Assembly: GCA_027533185.1 (NCBI GenBank)
Contig: JAPZTS010000054.1
Location: 1 to 35,997, forward strand
Origin: Leptospira sp.
Lineage (GTDB): Bacteria; Spirochaetota; Leptospiria; Leptospirales; Leptospiraceae
DNA: 35,997 nt
Direction: 5' to 3'
Positions 15,837 through 25,020 of this stretch are shown piece by piece; positions within the stretch are counted from its first letter, which is position 1, and each line of letters starts with the position of its first letter. The position numbers and the translations under genes are program-made. Below the pieces are notes generated by a model. It was given only the letters and a program-made list of their open reading frames with translations, searched no databases and had not been told where the DNA came from.

Positions 15837-16586
15837 ATGAAAATTATTCCTGCGATTGATCTATTAGATAACGAAGCTGTTCGTTTAACGAAAGGCGACT
15901 ATTCGCTAAAAACAGTGTATTCTAAAAATCCTGAAGAAATGGTAAAGATATTTGAGGAGAGTGGGGCTGAGATCATTCATGTTGTTGATTTGAATGCAGC
16001 CAGGACAGGAATGTCCACCAACCAAAAATCCATTGAGAATATAAAATCAAAGACTAAGGTAAAGATGGAGTTAGGTGGTGGAATTCGAAGTTTGGATCAA
16101 ATGAAGTTTTACTCTGATCTAGGAGTGGAACGTTTGATTTTGGGAACCGCTGCTGTTGAGAATCCAAAACTTGTGGAAGAAGGACTCAAAATTTACGGTG
16201 TTTCCAGAATCGTAGTCGGGATAGACTCCAAAGATGGATTTGTCCGAACAAAGGGTTGGGAAACAAATTCAGGAATTCCTTATATGAAATTTTTAAAAGA
16301 TATGTATAACTTAGGAGTAAGGCATATCATATTTACAGATATCAATAAAGATGGGATGATGATGGGCCCCAATTTGAATTTGTATTTAGAGATTTTAGAT
16401 ACTTTTTCAGATATTTTCATTGTTGCTTCAGGTGGAGTATCTGCTAAGGAAGATCTCTTAGAATTATTTACAGCATCCCAAGGTAGAATATTTGGAGCAA
16501 TTACAGGTAAAGCTATCTACGAAGGAAAATTGAATTTAAAAGAATGTATTTCATTAATTAACGAAAAGAGGATTTCACTGAAATGA
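15837..16586 (+). CDS. hisA: ProFAR isomerase (249 aa)
   Basis: HisA isomerises 5'-ProFAR to PRFAR in histidine synthesis. The TIM-barrel shows the paired catalytic aspartates: Asp8 in IIPAIDLL and Asp130 in VVGIDSKDG. Phosphate-binding motifs ELGGGIRS and VASGGVS are present, and FTDINKDGMM is typical of HisA rather than HisF. It lies 14 bp after hisH. The stop overlaps the ATG of the next gene (ATGA), so the thiol oxidoreductase gene belongs to this operon. Confidence 0.95.
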   Translation: MKIIPAIDLLDNEAVRLTKGDYSLKTVYSKNPEEMVKIFEESGAEIIHVVDLNAARTGMSTNQKSIENIKSKTKVKMELGGGIRSLDQMKFYSDLGVERLILGTAAVENPKLVEEGLKIYGVSRIVVGIDSKDGFVRTKGWETNSGIPYMKFLKDMYNLGVRHIIFTDINKDGMMMGPNLNLYLEILDTFSDIFIVASGGVSAKEDLLELFTASQGRIFGAITGKAIYEGKLNLKECISLINEKRISLK

Positions 16587-17815
16587 AACATAAAAAACAA
16601 TCTATGATTTTGATGGGATTGGGAGCGGTTGGTCTCATTCTCTCTTTTTTACTCGCTATAGAATATTTTGCCTTGGGTACTTCCAATATTGCATCCTCTG
16701 CATGTTCTGCGTTAGGTGGAGGTGATGGATGTTCCAAAGTTGCAGAAAGTAAGTATTCTGCGATTCCGAATCTGCCATTTTTGGGAAATGTTCCGATTGC
16801 TCTATTTGGATTTGGATTTTATGGATTACTAACGTATTTGAGTTTCTTAATTTTTAAAACGGAGGATGAGAATTCTATCTTAAGACTTTCTAGTATCCTT
16901 TTTGTTTTAGCGCTTGCTGGACTCCTTGTCGACATCATCCTTTTTTCTATCTCGATATTCATTATTAAGACAATTTGCCAACTTTGTTTTTTAACCTACC
17001 TAGTCACAATAGGCTTTCTAGTGGTTTTGTTTTTAATTCGAAAACAGTACAATATCAACAAAATTGATTTGGGGAATGTGGTAAAGGAACTAGGAGCTAC
17101 ACTTGCAGTTGTTTACTTTTTTTCTTTTTCATTTGGGTTTGCAGCTTCCAAGATGACAGTTTCAGGATCTGGAACTCAAAACCTTTCAACCTCTCGCGGT
17201 ATGGACAATGCTGAAATTCTTAAAAAAATAGATGAATACGATAAAGGTGCGAACTTGGGTCTCACAACTACAGGTTCTGCATCTATCGGAAAATCAGATG
17301 CACCTATTACAATTATTAAATATGCTGACTTCAATTGTGGTCATTGTTTACATACAAGTCACATTCTTCATACTGTACTTGCCGAATATGATGGAATGGT
17401 TCGAGTGATTTATAAAAATTTTCCATTGGATGGAAATTGCAATCGTCTGATTTCTCAACCAAGGCCAGGTGCGAGTTCTTGTATTGCGGCCATTGCCGCC
17501 ATTTGCGCAGACAAACAAGGAAAATTTGAGCCAATGTATCGTGGGCTTTACGATAACACGGAAAAAGGTGTTGGTCATACAGCATCAACTGTGTTAAATT
17601 TGGCAAATCAACTTTCTTTGAATACGGCTCAACTCAAATCTTGTATGGGATCAAAGGAAGCACAAAACCAATTGAGTGCAGAGATTGAGGAAGCAGCAAA
17701 GCTGGATATACAATCTACACCTTCTCTCTTTATAAATGATAAAAGGATCGATGCTGGTACGCCGAATCCTGAGTTCTTGAAAGCACTCTTAGAAAAGTTA
17801 ATTCAAAAACTATAG
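16583..17815 (+). CDS. VKOR-DsbA/thioredoxin-like fusion, disulfide-forming oxidoreductase (410 aa)
   Basis: The N-terminal half (about 1-185) is a vitamin K epoxide reductase-type quinone-dependent domain. It has loop cysteines 41 and 50 and a membrane-embedded active site C132-X2-C135 (TICQLCFLTY), plus about five membrane segments. After a linker, residues about 235-408 form a DsbA-like domain with NCGHC (C252, C255) and a cis-Pro loop STPS. It should pass electrons from periplasmic thiols through the DsbA domain to VKOR and then to quinone, forming disulfides in exported proteins. It is translationally coupled to hisA, an odd partner. The 3' end overlaps the convergent NeuB-type gene by 6 bp. 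Confidence 0.92.
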   Translation: MKHKKQSMILMGLGAVGLILSFLLAIEYFALGTSNIASSACSALGGGDGCSKVAESKYSAIPNLPFLGNVPIALFGFGFYGLLTYLSFLIFKTEDENSILRLSSILFVLALAGLLVDIILFSISIFIIKTICQLCFLTYLVTIGFLVVLFLIRKQYNINKIDLGNVVKELGATLAVVYFFSFSFGFAASKMTVSGSGTQNLSTSRGMDNAEILKKIDEYDKGANLGLTTTGSASIGKSDAPITIIKYADFNCGHCLHTSHILHTVLAEYDGMVRVIYKNFPLDGNCNRLISQPRPGASSCIAAIAAICADKQGKFEPMYRGLYDNTEKGVGHTASTVLNLANQLSLNTAQLKSCMGSKEAQNQLSAEIEEAAKLDIQSTPSLFINDKRIDAGTPNPEFLKALLEKLIQKL

Positions 17816-18796
17816 ATAGTAATACCGAACTGGTCCTTCTTTTAAATTAGAAGGATCAGGAACAGAATCTATTTTCCAAGAATCTAGTACGTTCAACTCT
17901 TTAGTGTGTAATGCGGGACGCATGGCTACGATAGAGTTTTGTTTTTTATATAGCGAACGTCTTCCATAAAACCAACCATTCGTCTCTTCAACATGCACTT
18001 TTTTTCCATATTCCCCTCGCATTTGATAGGCGGAATGTATATCGTTTGCTAATTGACGAAATGTTTCAGGATTCATGGAAATTTGATGGTCCGGGCCAGG
18101 TAAATTTTCATCCAAAGTGAAGTGTTTTTCGATTACTGTTGCACCCATACCAACTGCAACTGAGGAAGCGAGAGTCCCTTCCGAATGATCAGAGAAGCCA
18201 ACCAAAAAGGGAGTTGAGTCAAGATAAAAGGGAACAGAATTCAAATTTACTTTTTCAAAAGGGGTAGGATAGAGGGAAACACAATGAAGTAAACAAATAC
18301 TTGTTTGTTTATATTTTAGATATTCAATCGCTCGTGTAACCTCTTCCGGCAGAGCAGCGCCAGTCGATACAATCATTGGTTTTTTTGTTTGAATGCATTT
18401 ATCCAATAACTGTTTGTTAACAATGTCGCCCGAAGCAATTTTATAAATAGGAACATTTAGAGATTCTAAGAGATCGACAGCACTTACCGTGAGTGGTGTT
18501 GAAAAGAAATCCAAACCAAGATCCATTGCCGTTTTTTGAAATTCCTTATGAAGGCTTTCATCTAACTCGTATTGCTTGAATATATCAAATAGGAATTTCA
18601 CATCCTTGTTCGTATTATCGATAAACTCTTCGGTTTTATAAGTTTGGAATTTGACAGCATCGGCACCACATTCTTTGGCTTTTTGGATCGTTTTTTTCCC
18701 GATTTCTAAATCGGCATTGTGATTTAAACCTATTTCAGCTACAAGATATGGTTTACTCTCTCGAGTTAATTTTCGTGTTCCAATCAAAAATTCCAT
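17810..18796 (-). CDS. neuB: N-acetylneuraminate synthase family (sialic/pseudaminic/legionaminic-type acid synthase, 328 aa)
   Basis: NeuB enzymes condense phosphoenolpyruvate with a hexosamine to make nonulosonic acids for surface glycans. The barrel is clear: VAEIGLNHNADLEIGKK, AVKFQTY, DFFSTPL, KIASGDI, VSTGAA, LLHCVSLYPT, GFSDHSEG and EKHFTLD with GPDHQISMNP. The C-terminal SAF (antifreeze-like) domain looks shortened: after GRRSLY only about 42 residues remain, and the usual stretch between RRSLY and the RP motif is cut. The exact sugar cannot be told. It lies 29 bp after feoB in the same direction, with no other sugar genes nearby. Confidence 0.88.
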   Translation of the reverse strand: MEFLIGTRKLTRESKPYLVAEIGLNHNADLEIGKKTIQKAKECGADAVKFQTYKTEEFIDNTNKDVKFLFDIFKQYELDESLHKEFQKTAMDLGLDFFSTPLTVSAVDLLESLNVPIYKIASGDIVNKQLLDKCIQTKKPMIVSTGAALPEEVTRAIEYLKYKQTSICLLHCVSLYPTPFEKVNLNSVPFYLDSTPFLVGFSDHSEGTLASSVAVGMGATVIEKHFTLDENLPGPDHQISMNPETFRQLANDIHSAYQMRGEYGKKVHVEETNGWFYGRRSLYKKQNSIVAMRPALHTKELNVLDSWKIDSVPDPSNLKEGPVRYYYL

Positions 18797-18825
18797 GGTT
18801 ATCCTTTGTAGTAATCATCGGCATA

Positions 18826-20898
18826 TTATTCAAAACCCAAAGCCTTTCCGAGTTGGAAAATGAGACTTGATGACAGGATCGCTAAACTCGTCATGTAAAA
18901 AAACTGCAGTAATGGTATCCAAATCGTACCAGTTTCTTTTCTGGTTACGGCGAGCGTGGACATACATTGGCTCGCAAAGGCAAAAAATACAAGTAGAGAC
19001 AGGCCCGTAAGCGGAGTCCAAACCTTGGTTCCATCCTTTCTCGTTTCATTTTTTAATGAGGTCCTTAAATTTTCAGATTCCTCACCTCCATCGGAACCGT
19101 ATAAAACTGATAAGGTGGAAACCATTACCTCTCTCGCAGCAAAAGAAGTTAAGATCGAAATTCCAATTTTCCAATCGAAGCCCATAGGCACAAGTAATGG
19201 TTCGATTTTTTTTCCAAATTGACCTATGTAGGAATTTTCGATTTTTCTTTCGTTAGCCGCTTCCATGGATTGAGGATTTGGAAAATAAGAAAGGGCCCAC
19301 AAAACTATCGATATATATAGTATCACTTGGCCAGCTGAAGATAAAAAGGATTTGATTTTTGAAAAAACTGTATGCCAAAGACTTCTAAAACTTGGAATCA
19401 TATACCTGGGCAATTCAATAATAAAATAGGAAGAAGTGTCTTTAAAAACCGTCTTCCTGAAAATAAGAGCAAATATCAGCGAGCTCGTAAGCCCTATCGT
19501 AAACATAGAAAAAAGAACTAATCCTTGTATGTTTAAGAATCCGAATATGGGCGGAGAAACAAAAACAGTTCCAGTAATCAGAATATAAACTGGATATCTT
19601 GCGGAACACATAACCAGAGGGGAAACCAAAATTGTTGTTAACCTATCCGATTTATTCTCTATTGTTCTTGTGCCAAGTATTGCCGGTACAGCACATGCTG
19701 CTGAGGAAAGTAAAGGTATAAAAGATTTACCAGAAAGCCCAAATTTACCCATAATTTTATCCATCAAGAAACTAACTCTTGCTAAATAGCCGGACTCCTC
19801 CAGAATTCCAATGAACAAAAACAATAGAGCAATTTGTGGTACAAATGTAACTACACTTCCAACACCTCCAATGATTCCTTCTGCAACTAAAGATTGGAAG
19901 GGACCTGGTGGAAGAAATTCAGACATAAATGATTGTAACGAACCGATTCCAATTTCGATCCAGGACATGGGAATTTCAGCAAAAAAGAAAAGGCTTTGAA
20001 ATAATAGGCTCATAAAAAACAAAAAAGATAAAAATCCCCAGAATGGGTGCAAAAAAAATGTATCAATACTACTTTCTAATGTACTAATGTATTCCTTGGG
20101 AATTTCAATTGTCTTGGAGATTAATGCTTTAATAAAAAATGAGCGGTGGATAACTTCCTCTTCGTACGAAAAATTATATTTCCCTTTTTTAAATTCAGTT
20201 TCAATTCTTTCTTGCGTAGACTTTGGGAAGGATTGTAAATACCTACTTTCTTGAATCAGTGGATCTTTGTTCAAATATTTTAAAGACTGAACTAAAAAGA
20301 ACTCAGCTTCGTTTGAATCAACTTTTAGTTCTTTCTTTAACTTAGAAAGAAAAGTTTCTTCTTTTTGATCCCAATGCCAAACCCGGTTTATTTTTTTAAA
20401 AGAATTGGCATCTTTAATTGCATCTTTTAAAGATTGTATGCCATCTCCTGATTTTGCATTGATCAGGACAAAATGTAATCCTAATTCCTTTTCAAGCATT
20501 GTTAACTTGAGTTTTATTTTTTTCTTTTCCAATACATCCTTCATCGTTAGAGCCACTAAAACAGAGAGTCCCATATCTAAGATTTGTAGTAATAATTGGA
20601 TTCCTCTTTCTAAATTTAGCGAATCTAAGACATACAAAACCTTATCGTTAGGTTTTCTTTCTAACAATACCTGATATGCGATTTTTTTATCTTCTGCTAC
20701 GCCTCCAATCCCATAAGTTCCTGGAAGATCTGTAACAAAATATTGGATATCTTCCCAAATAAAAGATCCAGTTTTCTTTTCGACAGTGACTCCACTGAAG
20801 TTTCCCGTTTTTTGTTTTAGTCCTGTTAAATGGTTGAAGATTGTACTTTTGCCGCTATTGGGATTACCAACTAAAAAAATATTTGATATTTCGTTCAT
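18826..20898 (-). CDS. feoB: Ferrous iron transporter FeoB (690 aa)
   Basis: FeoB is the inner-membrane Fe(II) importer with an N-terminal G domain. Present are G1 GNPNSGKS (11-18), G2 Thr38 in GVTVE, and G3 DLPG (57-60). G4, normally NMxD, reads TMKD at 118-121, so the guanine-contacting Asn is Thr. A helical middle domain follows, then about eight or more membrane helices with gate motifs GKSFIPLLSSAACAVPA, GTRTIENKSDRL and MCSARYPVYIL. Both gate cysteines are there. It follows feoA by 24 bp. The altered G4 might affect nucleotide specificity or affinity (inference). Confidence 0.95.
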   Translation of the reverse strand: MNEISNIFLVGNPNSGKSTIFNHLTGLKQKTGNFSGVTVEKKTGSFIWEDIQYFVTDLPGTYGIGGVAEDKKIAYQVLLERKPNDKVLYVLDSLNLERGIQLLLQILDMGLSVLVALTMKDVLEKKKIKLKLTMLEKELGLHFVLINAKSGDGIQSLKDAIKDANSFKKINRVWHWDQKEETFLSKLKKELKVDSNEAEFFLVQSLKYLNKDPLIQESRYLQSFPKSTQERIETEFKKGKYNFSYEEEVIHRSFFIKALISKTIEIPKEYISTLESSIDTFFLHPFWGFLSFLFFMSLLFQSLFFFAEIPMSWIEIGIGSLQSFMSEFLPPGPFQSLVAEGIIGGVGSVVTFVPQIALLFLFIGILEESGYLARVSFLMDKIMGKFGLSGKSFIPLLSSAACAVPAILGTRTIENKSDRLTTILVSPLVMCSARYPVYILITGTVFVSPPIFGFLNIQGLVLFSMFTIGLTSSLIFALIFRKTVFKDTSSYFIIELPRYMIPSFRSLWHTVFSKIKSFLSSAGQVILYISIVLWALSYFPNPQSMEAANERKIENSYIGQFGKKIEPLLVPMGFDWKIGISILTSFAAREVMVSTLSVLYGSDGGEESENLRTSLKNETRKDGTKVWTPLTGLSLLVFFAFASQCMSTLAVTRKETGTIWIPLLQFFYMTSLAILSSSLIFQLGKALGFE

Positions 20899-20922
20899 AG
20901 ATAAGAATCCAAAGTTTTTGAA

Positions 20923-21162
20923 TTATTTTTTAAGCACTTCTATATGCTGAGAATCTTCTATACGAAGACCAATCTGGTTGTTGCCAATCGAACATATCAA
21001 ATTGCCGAGTTGTTTGGAGATTCTTTCCAGTTTGAGAATTGCCCCGGGATAAAAACCCATTTCGAGAAGTTCTGTTAACATTGATTTTGGTAGAATTGTA
21101 GTCTTTAATGAAACAATGATTGCTTCATCACCGATATTCAATTTGTCTAATGATGTGTTCAT
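20923..21162 (-). CDS. feoA: FeoA, cytosolic partner of FeoB (79 aa)
   Basis: A small SH3-like FeoA-domain protein: LNIGDEAIIVSL, LTELLEMGFYPGAILKLER and IGNNQIGLRIEDSQHIEV are typical. FeoA is thought to support FeoB function. Its ATG directly abuts the stop codon of the UbiB-like gene, with no spacer, and feoB follows by 24 bp, so the three genes should be cotranscribed. Confidence 0.93.
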   Translation of the reverse strand: MNTSLDKLNIGDEAIIVSLKTTILPKSMLTELLEMGFYPGAILKLERISKQLGNLICSIGNNQIGLRIEDSQHIEVLKK

Positions 21163-22461
21163 TTAATTCGTTACAAAACGAGAAGTATCTTTAAATAAAT
21201 TGATTTCTGGCGCCATTGATTTTACGTACCTGTCAAAATAAAGCATCTGCTTCATGAGGAGTGCAAACTCACGAGGGATTTTTAATCCATTTTTTTCAGC
21301 GATATCCTTTAAATCATACATAATACGGTTGAGTTTTGTTTCATCAAACATTTGATTTTCACTAATTGACTCGTATACGTTTTCTAATTCAGAAAAGACA
21401 TCGTTTAGTTCCTTTGCAAGTAAACTTGGGCTCACTCCTGAATCTGTCGAATCCATTGCCACTAACCCTTGAGCAACAAGCATAGGTTCGCCGATTCCAA
21501 TTCCCTGTGTAAACAAGAGTAATCCTTTCCAAACTTTTGGGGAAATACGACCAACGATTCCAAAATCTATAAAACCAATCGTCCCATCTTTCAAAATCAT
21601 CAAATTACCAGCATGAACATCTGCATGAAAAAAACCCTTTTTTGCCAGCGAAGAAAACCATACCTCTAAAGCATCATTTAACACTTTACGAGGATTATCA
21701 GAATATTTTTTGAGTCCTTTTTCGTCCGTTATTGGTACACCATGAAACCTTTCCATGGTTAATACCTTTTTAGTGCTGAGTGTGTGGTAAACTCTCGGGA
21801 CTCGAGCCCTGGTTTCTCTCACATCTAACAGATATTCCTCGAATTCTTCTATGTTTTGAGCTTCTTGAATGAAGTCAATTTCAGAAAGTATGGAAGTTTG
21901 GAATTCTTCAAACATAGCAGTTAGTCCAGACTTTTTGAATTCTGGTGCGATCCAGCCTAGTATTTTAGTAAGCAAACCTAGGATTTGCATGTCCGTCTTA
22001 AGAGTGGTTTGTATATCAGGCCTTTGGACTTTGACCACGACATCAAGCCCTTCTTTTGTAACCGCGCCGTGGACTTGGGCGATGCTCGCCGATGCCAAGG
22101 GTATCTCTTCAAACTGGAAAAAAACTTCCTCGAGTTTTCCACCTAGCTCTCGTTCTACTGTTGATCGAATATCTCGAAAATCGAGTGGCCGAACAGAATC
22201 TAAGCATTTTTGCATTTCTTCGACATACTCTTTTGGGAAAAGTGAAGGTGCACTTGCAATAAACTGACCTAACTTTATATAGGTAGCGCCGAGACTTTCG
22301 AAGGCTTCTCTGAGGGAAGTAGCAATCTCTCTATGATCTGCTTTCCCCTGGGCTATTTTGGTCAGGATGGATGCCGCTTTACCAGTGAAAACCATTCCCG
22401 AATGCGCCATTCGGAGGCTAGATTGAAATCCAAAGGAGAGGTAGTCGGAGAGTGTTTCCAT
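21163..22461 (-). CDS. ABC1/UbiB (ADCK) family atypical kinase (432 aa)
   Basis: Family motifs are clear: YIKLGQF (KxGQ, Lys63-Gln66), the Ala-rich loop ASASIAQVH (about 123-131), the ATP-binding lysine in VVVKVQRP (Lys144), HADVHAGNLMI (Asp281, Asn286) and IDFGIVG (Asp299). UbiB-type proteins support quinone synthesis or lipid handling through an ATPase activity. It lacks the hydrophobic C-terminal tail helices of E. coli UbiB as far as I can see, and is shorter. It heads a unit with feoA, feoB and the NeuB-type gene; the link with iron uptake is unexplained. Confidence 0.92.
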   Translation of the reverse strand: METLSDYLSFGFQSSLRMAHSGMVFTGKAASILTKIAQGKADHREIATSLREAFESLGATYIKLGQFIASAPSLFPKEYVEEMQKCLDSVRPLDFRDIRSTVERELGGKLEEVFFQFEEIPLASASIAQVHGAVTKEGLDVVVKVQRPDIQTTLKTDMQILGLLTKILGWIAPEFKKSGLTAMFEEFQTSILSEIDFIQEAQNIEEFEEYLLDVRETRARVPRVYHTLSTKKVLTMERFHGVPITDEKGLKKYSDNPRKVLNDALEVWFSSLAKKGFFHADVHAGNLMILKDGTIGFIDFGIVGRISPKVWKGLLLFTQGIGIGEPMLVAQGLVAMDSTDSGVSPSLLAKELNDVFSELENVYESISENQMFDETKLNRIMYDLKDIAEKNGLKIPREFALLMKQMLYFDRYVKSMAPEINLFKDTSRFVTN

Positions 22462-22574
22462 GTCCCCAGTTTTTATGGGACTAAAACCTTGGAAACGAGA
22501 AAATCAAGCCTTTCGTCCAATTGAATTAGAGTTGCAGGATTAGGTCCCCACCAAAAACTTATCAAATCGCACCC

Positions 22575-24575
22575 ATGAGCCAAGAAACTGTCCTGTACCA
22601 AGAGTTAGAGAAACTCGATTTAAACGAAATAAAGAAGATCGCTACCCTTTGGAACATCCAAAAAATCCCCGGCAAGGACAAAAAATCTACAATACTTGGG
22701 CTTATGGAGATCTTTCAGGACGAATTCTATCTAAAAGGCGTTTTAGAAAAATTCACCCCTCTTCAAGTTAACATTCTTACTTCCATTTTAAAAAACAAAG
22801 GTGTAATGACCCTTGGCGAGATTTCCAGAAAGGTCAATATTCCGCCAATCAACGTAGAGATGGAATTGGGAGTACTCCGTAAGTACTACCTCCTATACCA
22901 AAGAAAGAACCGGGAACGACTTACTAACAATCTAGATAAATACCATGCTTACGATGAGTTCTTAAAACTGATTAAGGTGGATTCCAACCCGAAAGGCGAA
23001 AAGTTTAAATACTCGATCGAAAAATCTCTTCACAAATCTACGATGGCCGAGATTCCTGAAGAGTGGAAACATGCAGTTGGTTCCAAAAAAGGTGAGAGCA
23101 TTGACCATTTTCTGAAACATGCACTCTCCAAAGAAGTTATCCAAAAGCTAATCGATGATTTGAGTGATTATGATAAAGACATACTCCACAAGATTTACAC
23201 ACACGGTGGTGTAATTGAAGCAGAAAGTATTCGCAATTATATAACTGTTAGCCGAGGAAAGTTTGATGTTACGATCCCCCACCTAACATCTTTATTCTTA
23301 ATCAGAGATTTATATTACGTAGAAGATAAGTTCATTCGTGTTATTGTAATTCCTAAGGAAATCTTGGATCACTTGCAGTATTCACCGATCCTTCCTCCTG
23401 TCAAAAAAGGGACTAGAGTTCGCCAAGAAAAGATCAGTGCCAATGGTTTAGATTTTTTCTTAAATGTTAAAAAGTTAATTTCTTATATATCCCGAAAAGG
23501 ACTAAACCTTGCCAAATCGGGAAAGATCAAACAAGCAGATCATAAAAGAACTGAAACGGAATTACTATCTCCTGACATTGAAATATTCCCAGAAAAAAGC
23601 CAAGTCTATCAAATCGAATTGATACTTCCTATACTGAAGTTGTTAGGTTATGTCGACATTAAAGGCGAAAATGTTATTCTAACACAGGATACTGATGAGT
23701 TTTTGAAAAAAGATATTTTTGAACTCATGAAAATTGTCATCCATGAAGTCAACGAAGCCAGAACAAGAAGATTAAACCCAGCGGAAGTATTTACTGCTAC
23801 AGAAGTTCCCTTCTATGAAAAAGGTATCCTTGACAAAACTGTGAAACTAATCATGGCTCATGGAAAAATAAATGTATCGGTTATTTTTTCTCACATTGTT
23901 CGCGATCATTTGGTTTTTTCGCCAACGTTCCAAATCAAAACATACGAAGAGGATCTTGCAGATCTTCGTAAGGAAATTATCTCTGCCATTTTCTATTTAC
24001 AACTCTTTGGTTTGATCGAAGTTGAATACCCGCAAAGGCATTTGAGTCTTTCTGAGTTAGGTCTTCATTACTTCAATCATGAGCCATTAACAACCGCTAC
24101 AGAAAAGGGCGGAATTACCATCAACCCTGACTTTTCTATCATTGCTTTTCCTGATCGAGTTTCTATCAATGGGATTCATCTTCTGAAAGCATTCTGTGAA
24201 TTGAAAGATTACGATAGGGTTTACACTTTTTTACTAACCAAAGATTCCTTTCAATTGGGGATTTTATTAGGCTATGAAAAGGATGTGTTCATTCAGTTTT
24301 TACGCGAATCATCTAGGGCAGATCTCGCTCAAAACCTCCTATTTTTGTTAGATGATTGGGGAAATAATTTACCGATCGTAACGATTACCGAAGATTCTGT
24401 TCTACTAAGAACTAAAGACGCTCAGGTGATGGAATTGCTTCTTGGCCAAATCAAAGGTAAAAAATTTGTTTTGGAAGAGGTCAGTCCAACAGGAATCATC
24501 ATCGAAAAATCGAAAGTGATGGAAGTCATCGCAATTGCTGAGAAGTTGAATATGATCATTCGACTCAATCGATAG
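22575..24575 (+). CDS. Helicase-associated-domain protein (XPB/Ssl2-type N-domain), no helicase motor (666 aa)
   Basis: Residues about 512-596 ([19 protein letters not shown] to LLFLLDDWG) match the pattern I know from the helicase_C_3 / XPB-Ssl2-associated domain: an INPDF-type strand, [27 protein letters not shown], then a helix with LLDDWG. The rest is a string of winged-helix-like segments (about 60-120, 190-260, 420-500) suggesting DNA binding. No Walker A or DEAH motif is present, so it is not a helicase itself. In other bacteria such proteins are found next to an XPB-like helicase; none is in this window. The gene is divergent from the UbiB-like gene, with a 113-bp gap in which I see no clear promoter. 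Confidence 0.75.
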   Translation: MSQETVLYQELEKLDLNEIKKIATLWNIQKIPGKDKKSTILGLMEIFQDEFYLKGVLEKFTPLQVNILTSILKNKGVMTLGEISRKVNIPPINVEMELGVLRKYYLLYQRKNRERLTNNLDKYHAYDEFLKLIKVDSNPKGEKFKYSIEKSLHKSTMAEIPEEWKHAVGSKKGESIDHFLKHALSKEVIQKLIDDLSDYDKDILHKIYTHGGVIEAESIRNYITVSRGKFDVTIPHLTSLFLIRDLYYVEDKFIRVIVIPKEILDHLQYSPILPPVKKGTRVRQEKISANGLDFFLNVKKLISYISRKGLNLAKSGKIKQADHKRTETELLSPDIEIFPEKSQVYQIELILPILKLLGYVDIKGENVILTQDTDEFLKKDIFELMKIVIHEVNEARTRRLNPAEVFTATEVPFYEKGILDKTVKLIMAHGKINVSVIFSHIVRDHLVFSPTFQIKTYEEDLADLRKEIISAIFYLQLFGLIEVEYPQRHLSLSELGLHYFNHEPLTTATEKGGITINPDFSIIAFPDRVSINGIHLLKAFCELKDYDRVYTFLLTKDSFQLGILLGYEKDVFIQFLRESSRADLAQNLLFLLDDWGNNLPIVTITEDSVLLRTKDAQVMELLLGQIKGKKFVLEEVSPTGIIIEKSKVMEVIAIAEKLNMIIRLNR

Positions 24576-24688
24576 GTAAAGCAAAAGGTTCCACTCTCAA
24601 GTTGTTTAAAAGGTTGGCTTTAGATCCAAATATAGGCGGGAAGGAATTCCCCTCCCAGTTCATTTTAGTTTTGGGTTTTATCTGAAAC

Positions 24689-24982
24689 TTATTTTTTTTC
24701 GGGAACCAACTCTGGGTCGGTAACTTTTATCTTTGATTTGAAGTCCCATTTGCGGAAAGGCGAAACGGCATCCAATCTCTCTTGTGTTACAAAAAAAAGC
24801 CTTTCTCCATATTTCACAAGTCCACCTTTGTAATACGCATACTTTGTCTTGTGGTCGATAGTCCCTAGTTCGGAAACCTTGTTCCAATCTTCGCAAGTTT
24901 TGAGTGAAGGAACCTTCCTTAGGTGTAATTCCTTAATCGAGTTGTCTTTCACTGCGTCGCGAAGTATTTTTTCCCATTCCAT
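24689..24982 (-). CDS. Small hypothetical protein (97 aa)
   Basis: A soluble, Lys/Glu-rich protein with no signal peptide and no family I recognise. This frame is chosen over an overlapping shorter one (24678-24896) because its composition is protein-like and AAGGAAAG lies upstream, although about 15 bp from the ATG. It is convergent with the helicase-associated gene and lies 39 bp upstream of nothing else on its strand; the Lnt-type gene's stop is at 25021. Confidence 0.6.
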   Translation of the reverse strand: MEWEKILRDAVKDNSIKELHLRKVPSLKTCEDWNKVSELGTIDHKTKYAYYKGGLVKYGERLFFVTQERLDAVSPFRKWDFKSKIKVTDPELVPEKK

Positions 24983-25020
24983 ATTCGAATAGACTTTCTT
25001 TCCTTATGTAAATTTCAATT

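Noticed and set aside
24638..24656. GGGAAGGAATTCC...TCCC hairpin between convergent genes
   Set aside because: The stem has a mismatch and no T-run follows on either strand, so I do not call it a terminator.
24678..24896. 72-codon minus-strand frame overlapping the 24689-24982 gene
   Set aside because: Its Arg/Cys-rich composition is unlike a normal protein here, and the overlapping 97-aa frame is longer and better composed.
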